64,000 nucleotides of DNA from NCBI RefSeq assembly GCF_043197795.1, contig NZ_JBICTU010000026.1, positions 62,001 to 126,000 on the forward strand, read 5' to 3'. The stretch's first letter is position 1, and every line of letters begins with the position of its first letter. Below, one piece after another: positions 59,599 through 64,000 of the stretch. A model generated the notes under the pieces. That model had not been told where the DNA came from. It did no database searches and saw only the letters and a list, made by a program, of their open reading frames with translations. The DNA is from Sphaerisporangium sp040649355. Lineage in GTDB: Bacteria > Actinomycetota > Actinomycetes > Streptosporangiales > Streptosporangiaceae. Made by a program: the position numbers and the translations under genes.

Positions 59599-59931
59599 AT
59601 GAAGAAGTTCTCTCTCGTAGCCGTGGCTCGCCGGCAGATGGAACGCGCGGCCGAGTCGACCGGCGGGCAGGCGGCCGACACCGTGGTCGGCGGGCACGAG
59701 CGCGTCCTGCGGCAGACGGTGGTCGGGCTCACGGAGGGCACCGTCCAGAGCGAGCACGAGCTCCGGGGAGAGGCGACGGTGTACGTGCTGTGGGGGCGGG
59801 TGCGTGTGGTGTCCGGCGAGGTGTCGTGGGACGCCCTGGCGGGGGACCTGCTCATCGTGCCGGACTCCCGCCACCACCTGGAGGCACTGGAGGACTCGGC
59901 GATCCTGTTCACCGTGGCCATGCCGCGCTAG
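59599..59931 (+). CDS. small cupin
   Basis: About 110 aa: VVGGHERVLRQTVVGLTEGT, HELRGEATVYVLWGRVRVVSG and GDLLIVPDSRHHLEALEDS give the two cupin motifs, but the first metal-binding HxH is replaced by SEHEL, so only some ligands remain. Probably a small-molecule-binding or stress protein. The ATG is preceded by AGGGGGAAA. Confidence 0.8.
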   Translation: MKKFSLVAVARRQMERAAESTGGQAADTVVGGHERVLRQTVVGLTEGTVQSEHELRGEATVYVLWGRVRVVSGEVSWDALAGDLLIVPDSRHHLEALEDSAILFTVAMPR

Positions 59932-59978
59932 ACCCCGCGGCCGGCCACCCCAGCCGTGCGACATGGCATGTCAGCCGT

Positions 59979-60021
59979 GAGCCATGCCACGTTGGACGTG
60001 CGCCATGCCACGTTGGAGGTG
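59979..60021. repeat. 23-bp imperfect direct repeat
   Basis: GCCATGCCACGTTGGA occurs twice at 23-bp spacing between a cupin gene and the convergent dehydrogenase gene; related GTGCGGCATG pieces flank it. Confidence 0.55.
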
Positions 60022-60091
60022 CCGCCCGTGCGGCATGGGCTGGACGTGCGGGATGCCGCGCTGGGCGGTGCGCGTGCTCCCGCGGGTCCGT

Positions 60092-61195
60092 TCAGGCGAG
60101 GGTGGCCTCCCTGGGGTCCCAGTCGGCGGGCAGGGGCTCGGGTTCCTGGGCGGTGGTCTCAAGGTGCCGGAACTCGCTGCGGTCGGCGGACTCGATGATC
60201 GCCGTCATGGCCTCCAGCACGTGCAGGGCGAGCGCGCCGGAGGCGCGGTGGGGAACGTCGGCCCGCAGCGCGCGGGCCATGTCCAGCACGCCGAGGCCCC
60301 GCCCGATCGTGGTCCCCTCAAGGGGCAGCTCGCGCCAGTCGCCATCGCCCGCCCCGCGTACCCTGAGCGGCCCCTTGAACGTGTTGGGGTCAGGGAGCGA
60401 GAGCGTGCCCTCCGTGCCGATGATCTCGACCATCGTCACACCGGCCGGCGAGTCGAAGCTGAACGTCGAGGACGCGCTCGCCCCGCCGGTGAAGTCGACC
60501 AGCGCCATGACGTGCGTCGGCACCTCGACGGCGAAGCGCGTACCGCCCTTCGGCCCCGAGCCGATGACCCTGTGCGGCCGGGCCTGCCGCGCGGTGGCGG
60601 CGACCTTGCAGACCGGGCCGAGCATCGCGACCAGCGCGGTGAGGTAGTACGGGCCCATGTCGAACAGCGGGCCCGCGCCGCGCTGGAACAGGAACTCGGG
60701 GCTCGGGTGCCACGACTCCGGTCCCGGGCTCTGCATCACGGCGGTCGCCGCCACCGGCGTTCCGATCAGGCCGGACGCCAGGGCCCGCTTGGCCGACTGG
60801 AGGCCCGCGCCGAGGAAGGTGTCGGGCGCGTTGCCGATGCGCAGCCCGCGCGAGGCCGCGTCGGCCAGGAGCTTGTCACCCTCGCCGGGGTCGAGCGTCA
60901 GCGGCTTCTCCCCGTACACGTGCTTGCCGGCACGCAGGGCGGCGGAGGCGACGGACGCGTGCGCGGCGGGGATCGTCAGGTTGACGACGATCTCGACGTC
61001 GGGGAGCGCGAGGACGGTGTCGACGTCGCCCGAGACCGGGACGTCGTACGCCCGCGCCTTCGCCTCGGCGCGCTCGGCGTCGAGGTCGGCGACCCCGAGC
61101 ACCCGAATGTCGGGGAACGTGGTGAGGTTGCGGAGGTAGGCGTCGCTGATCGCGCCCGCGCCGACGATGGCGATCCCCACGGGCCCGGTCGTCAT
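60092..61195 (-). CDS. Gfo/Idh/MocA-family sugar dehydrogenase
   Basis: About 367 aa. The N-terminal Rossmann motif is IAIVGAGAISDAYLRNL and the catalytic-lysine motif is GKHVYGEKPLTL near residues 95-106. The C-terminal half is the beta-sheet dimer domain. It oxidises or reduces a sugar or inositol hydroxyl with NAD(P). It overlaps the upstream isomerase gene by 4 nt, so both belong to one catabolic operon. Confidence 0.9.
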   Translation of the reverse strand: MTTGPVGIAIVGAGAISDAYLRNLTTFPDIRVLGVADLDAERAEAKARAYDVPVSGDVDTVLALPDVEIVVNLTIPAAHASVASAALRAGKHVYGEKPLTLDPGEGDKLLADAASRGLRIGNAPDTFLGAGLQSAKRALASGLIGTPVAATAVMQSPGPESWHPSPEFLFQRGAGPLFDMGPYYLTALVAMLGPVCKVAATARQARPHRVIGSGPKGGTRFAVEVPTHVMALVDFTGGASASSTFSFDSPAGVTMVEIIGTEGTLSLPDPNTFKGPLRVRGAGDGDWRELPLEGTTIGRGLGVLDMARALRADVPHRASGALALHVLEAMTAIIESADRSEFRHLETTAQEPEPLPADWDPREATLA

Positions 61196-61935
61196 GCGCC
61201 CTCCAGCCCGGTCAGGTACGCGTGGCTTCCGGCGAGGGCCTCGACGATGTCGGTGGCGCAGTGGTCGAGCTCGACGATGCGCCACGCGCCGGGTGCGGCG
61301 GCGAGGATGTCCGGCACCGGCATCACCCCCTCGCCGACGGCCGTGTGGGGTTCCTCCTTGACGCCGGGGCCGTCCTTGACGTGCAGGGCGGTGACGCGGT
61401 CGCCGAGGCGTCCGAGCAGCGCGGGCACGTCGGCGCCGCCCACGGCCGCCCAGTAGGTGTCGATCTCCAGGAACAGCTCGGGGGCGAGCATCCCGGCGAG
61501 CACCTCGATGGCGTGGACTCCGTCGATCTTCGGCTCGATCTCCCACCAGTGGTTGTGGTAGCCGAGCCGCATGTCGTACCGGGCCGCGTGTACGGCGAGG
61601 CCGTTGAGGAGGTCGGCGGTACGGGCGAGACCGTCGCGCGTCGTGAAGTCCTCATGCGGGATGCCGCCCGGGATGATCACCAGGTCCGTGCCGACGGTGC
61701 CGATCGCGTCGAGGACGAGGTCCGGGTCCTCGCTCAGCAGAGCGTAGGCGTGCGTGCTGGAGACGGTGAGCCCGAGATCGTCGATCACCCGCCGGAAGCC
61801 CTTGGGATCGTCGGTCGGGTCGTACGGTTCCACGGCGCCGTAGCCGATCTCCGCTATCCGCCGTAACACTCCGTCGCGATCCTCCTTCATGTGATCGCGA
61901 ACGGTGTACAGCTGCACGCCCAGCGGCTTCACCAT
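61192..61935 (-). CDS. sugar phosphate isomerase/epimerase (xylose-isomerase-like TIM barrel)
   Basis: About 247 aa. VKPLGVQLYTVRDHMKED is the common opening; metal ligands are likely Glu in GAVEPYD, His/Glu in YHNHWWEIE, Asp/Glu in LFLEIDTYW and His in VTALHVKDG. The family includes IolE/IolI and allulose-type enzymes. ATG is chosen because AGGAGG lies about 11 nt upstream; a GTG 24 nt earlier is the alternative. Coupled to the dehydrogenase. Confidence 0.85.
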   Translation of the reverse strand: MVKPLGVQLYTVRDHMKEDRDGVLRRIAEIGYGAVEPYDPTDDPKGFRRVIDDLGLTVSSTHAYALLSEDPDLVLDAIGTVGTDLVIIPGGIPHEDFTTRDGLARTADLLNGLAVHAARYDMRLGYHNHWWEIEPKIDGVHAIEVLAGMLAPELFLEIDTYWAAVGGADVPALLGRLGDRVTALHVKDGPGVKEEPHTAVGEGVMPVPDILAAAPGAWRIVELDHCATDIVEALAGSHAYLTGLEGA

Positions 61936-61996
61936 CAGGGTCGAATCCTCCTGGCTCACATGGCGGAGTGCTCGTGCGGAGATGCCGCACGCACTT

Positions 61997-62120
61997 GCCG
62001 GTAATGATTCGGTAAAACGCTAAAACGTTGCATATCGAATGACAACGGGTTAGTTGTGTGCCGACGGGGAGACGCCAGCCTCCGGCGGGAGGCCGGGCCG
62101 GTCGTGGCGGTTTACCGAAT
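61997..62120. promoter_or_regulatory. A+T-rich control region with 10-bp inverted arms
   Basis: ATTCGGTAAA (62007-62016) and TTTACCGAAT (62111-62120) are exact inverted copies about 94 nt apart. Between them lie TAAAACGTTGCA, a LacI-like core, and GAATGACAACGGG. The region precedes the sugar isomerase/dehydrogenase operon and is strikingly A+T-rich for this genome; it probably holds its promoter and regulator sites. Confidence 0.5.
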
Positions 62121-62163
62121 AAAATTCTAGAAGTCTGCGGATGAATGTACGAGAGGCGAAAAG

Positions 62164-62191
62164 GTGGGGAGGCCGTCCCCGGCCTCCCCAC
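62164..62191. terminator. 12-bp hairpin after the RND gene
   Basis: GTGGGGAGGCCG pairs perfectly with CGGCCTCCCCAC around TCCC. Imperfect repeats (CTACGGCTTGCCCGCCGTCG-like units) fill the space to the RND stop codon. Confidence 0.7.
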
Positions 62192-62278
62192 GGTCGCCAC
62201 GGCCTCCCCGTGGTCCCTACGGCTTGCCCGCCGTCGTTACGGCCTCCCCACACGATCCCTACGGCTTGCCCGCCGTCG

Positions 62279-64000
62279 CTACGGCTTGCTCGCGCCGCTC
62301 ACGGCGGGCTCGCTCGGCGTCTCCTCGATGGGAGGCGCGATCGGCCGCGAGCCCCGGCGGCGCTCCCGCCGGGCCCGGCTCTTCTCCTTGCGGGTCTCGA
62401 CCATGGTGTACAGGGTCGGCACCAGCAGGAGGGTGAGCAGGGTCGAGCTGATCAGGCCGCCGATGACGACGATCGCCAGCGGCTTGGAGATGAACCCGCC
62501 TCCGCCGGTGATCCCGAGCGCCATGGGCAGCAGCGCGAAGATGGTGGCCAGGGCCGTCATCAGGATCGGCCGCAGCCGCCGCCTGCCGCCCTCGACGACC
62601 GCCTCGTGCAGGGGCATGCCCTGCTCGCGGTACTGGTTGATCAGGTCGAGCAGGACGATGGCGTTGGTGACCACGATGCCGACCAGCATCAACATGCCGA
62701 TCATCGCGGCCAGGCCGAGCGAGGTGCCCGTCACCAGCAGCAGTCCGATGGCGCCCGTGGCCGCGAACGGGATCGAGACCAGCAGCACCAGCGGCTGGAT
62801 CAGGCTGCGGAACGTCGCCACCATGACGAAGAACACCAGGGCGATCGCGGCCACCAGCGCCAGCCCGAGGCTCCCGAAGGCCTCGGCCTGGTCGGCGCTC
62901 ACCCCTCCGATCTCGTACGACGCGCCGACCGGGAGGGTGAGGGCCTTCAGCTTGGTCTGCAGCGCGGCGCTGGTGCCCCCGAGGTTGGACCCGGTGGCCT
63001 TGCCGGAGACCGTGGCGCTGCGGTCGCCGTCGATGCGGGTGACCTCCACGGGCCCGTTCACCGTCCTGACGCTGGCCACGTCCCCGACGGTGACCTTCCC
63101 GGCGATCTTCAGGTCGCGCAGGTCCGCGAGGGAGGTGGGGGTGTCGCCGCCGCGCAGGATGACGTCGGCCGTGGTGCCGTCGAAGGCGAGCTGGGTGACG
63201 GTGGTCCCCCTGAACGCCTGGGAAACGGCCTGGCCGATGGCCAGCTCGCTGAGGCCCTTCTCCGCCGCCTTCTTGCGGTCGACGGTGACGTCGATGCGCG
63301 GGGCGGTGTCGGCCACCGTGCTGGTGACCTCGCTGACGTCGGGCACGTCGGCCATGGCCTTCTGGACCGTCTGCGCGGCGGTGCGCAGGGTGTCCAGCTC
63401 GGCCGCGCGGACGACGACCTGCAAGGAGTCGCCGCCGAAGCCGCCGGACTGCCCGACGGTGATCTCGCCGGCGTCGGTCAGCCCGGCGAGGCGTTCGGTC
63501 AGCCTCTTCTCGACGGCTCCCGCGTCGGTGCCGTCGCGCAGCGTGAGGGAGTAGCTCGCGCGGGCCGTGCCGCCCCCGCCGCCGCCGAAGCCTCCGAACC
63601 CGCCGCCGCCACCGCCCACGGTGACCTGGTACGACTCGACCTCGCTCGTGCCGGTTACCACCTGCTCGACCTTCTTGGCCATGGCGTCGGCCGAGGCGAG
63701 GGAGGTGCTGACCGGGAACTTCTGCCTGACGCTGATGGTGTTCTGGCCGGAGTTGTCGATGAAGCTCGTTCGCAGCAGCGGGACCAGCCCCAGCGTGCCG
63801 ACGAAGATCACCATGGCGATGGCCACGGTGGTGATCCGGTGCCGGGTGGCGAAGCGGATGACCGGGACGTACATGCGCTGGAGGGGGCTCCTGCGCTCCT
63901 TCTCGTCGGCCGCCCGCCGGATCGCCTCTGCGTCGCCGGCCTTGGGCCGCTTGAGGAACCAGTAGCTCAGCACCGGCACGACGGTCAGCGACACCAGCAG
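62279..64000 (-). CDS. RND-family efflux transporter (AcrB/HAE1-like), C-terminal part
   Basis: Proton-driven exporter; 573 residues are visible and the N-terminal part lies beyond the right edge. The second membrane block shows the usual GLALVAAIALVFFVMVATF, PFAATGAIGLLLVTGTSLGL and NAIVLLDLINQYREQG segments. The second large extracellular loop contains a Gly-rich insert (GGGGGGFGGFGGGGGG) near the PN/PC-type domains, absent from Gram-negative AcrB. Actinobacterial members probably work without an outer-membrane channel. The substrate is unknown. Confidence 0.85.
   Translation of the reverse strand: MLVSLTVVPVLSYWFLKRPKAGDAEAIRRAADEKERRSPLQRMYVPVIRFATRHRITTVAIAMVIFVGTLGLVPLLRTSFIDNSGQNTISVRQKFPVSTSLASADAMAKKVEQVVTGTSEVESYQVTVGGGGGGFGGFGGGGGGTARASYSLTLRDGTDAGAVEKRLTERLAGLTDAGEITVGQSGGFGGDSLQVVVRAAELDTLRTAAQTVQKAMADVPDVSEVTSTVADTAPRIDVTVDRKKAAEKGLSELAIGQAVSQAFRGTTVTQLAFDGTTADVILRGGDTPTSLADLRDLKIAGKVTVGDVASVRTVNGPVEVTRIDGDRSATVSGKATGSNLGGTSAALQTKLKALTLPVGASYEIGGVSADQAEAFGSLGLALVAAIALVFFVMVATFRSLIQPLVLLVSIPFAATGAIGLLLVTGTSLGLAAMIGMLMLVGIVVTNAIVLLDLINQYREQGMPLHEAVVEGGRRRLRPILMTALATIFALLPMALGITGGGGFISKPLAIVVIGGLISSTLLTLLLVPTLYTMVETRKEKSRARRERRRGSRPIAPPIEETPSEPAVSGASKP

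Noticed and set aside
58393..59964. Minus-strand open frame of 523 codons opposite the coiled-coil gene
   Set aside because: Antisense to a repeat-rich, codon-biased gene; no supporting signals.

Overview
The window is very G+C-rich actinobacterial chromosome. The gene families (XRE-DUF5753/DUF397 pairs, an RsbW-like ATPase, a MacS/MacR-type two-component pair, PptT/PptH-type genes, ABC sugar importers without their own ATPase) and the many starts lying 6-7 nt after a TANNNT box (leaderless mRNAs) suggest a filamentous actinomycete, probably of the Streptosporangium/Nonomuraea/Microbispora group. The genus is an inference; no rRNA is present to confirm it.

Left part (0.4-23 kb): a truncated adenylate-forming protein; a sugar ABC importer operon (lipoprotein plus two permeases) with a 14-bp palindromic operator; a DUF5937/ArsR-type regulator divergent from an MFS exporter; a quinone-reductase-like gene behind an 18-bp SoxR/MerR-type dyad; a WhiJ-type module (RsbW-like ATPase, XRE regulator, two DUF397 proteins); a two-gene AAA ATPase/HNH nuclease unit matching the Septu (PtuAB) defence architecture; and a LacI regulator whose promoter carries exactly the same 14-bp operator as the distant sugar operon. 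Then come an MFS CynX-type transporter, an orphan Tat-exported binding lipoprotein, a glycerophosphodiesterase, and a cupin/amidohydrolase operon divergent from a second LacI regulator over tandem operators. Several small metabolic and stress genes follow.

Middle part (23-42 kb): a candidate 6C-like small RNA; a clear c-di-AMP (ydaO-type) riboswitch upstream of a secreted DPBB/RlpA-like wall protein; the first of two identical tRNA-Lys(CTT) genes; IS3, protease and ABC-permease relics; a DUF397/2OG-oxygenase unit next to an unrecognised membrane protein; an LPFTG surface protein; a cold-shock gene with a terminator-like hairpin in its leader; a MarR/flavoprotein pair; the PptT-PptH carrier-protein switch pair with a 26-bp tandem duplication at the gene junction; an ABC-F protein; an NlpC/P60 endopeptidase; the MacSR-like pair; and AzlC/AzlD, where AzlC carries the leading residues of an acetyltransferase.

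Right part (42.8-64 kb): a stress-type island of small membrane, repeat and nucleoid-like proteins (DUF6458, ChaB, an 11-mer-repeat LEA-like protein, DUF4235, SDR, DUF6343, BON, DUF1360, DUF6328, PRC-barrel) with two glycosyltransferases. At least six of these transcription units carry GTTN(13-16)GGGNAN boxes typical of SigB/SigF-family sigma factors. The second tRNA-Lys follows, then an M24-peptidase-like protein, a TOBE-domain protein, a methyltransferase, a broken MEDS-domain gene, a CBM48 protein, a STAS protein, a CDGSH protein, a sugar isomerase/dehydrogenase operon and the C-terminal two thirds of an RND efflux pump that runs off the right edge.

Calls rest on reading the sequence and recalling protein families; no database search was possible.
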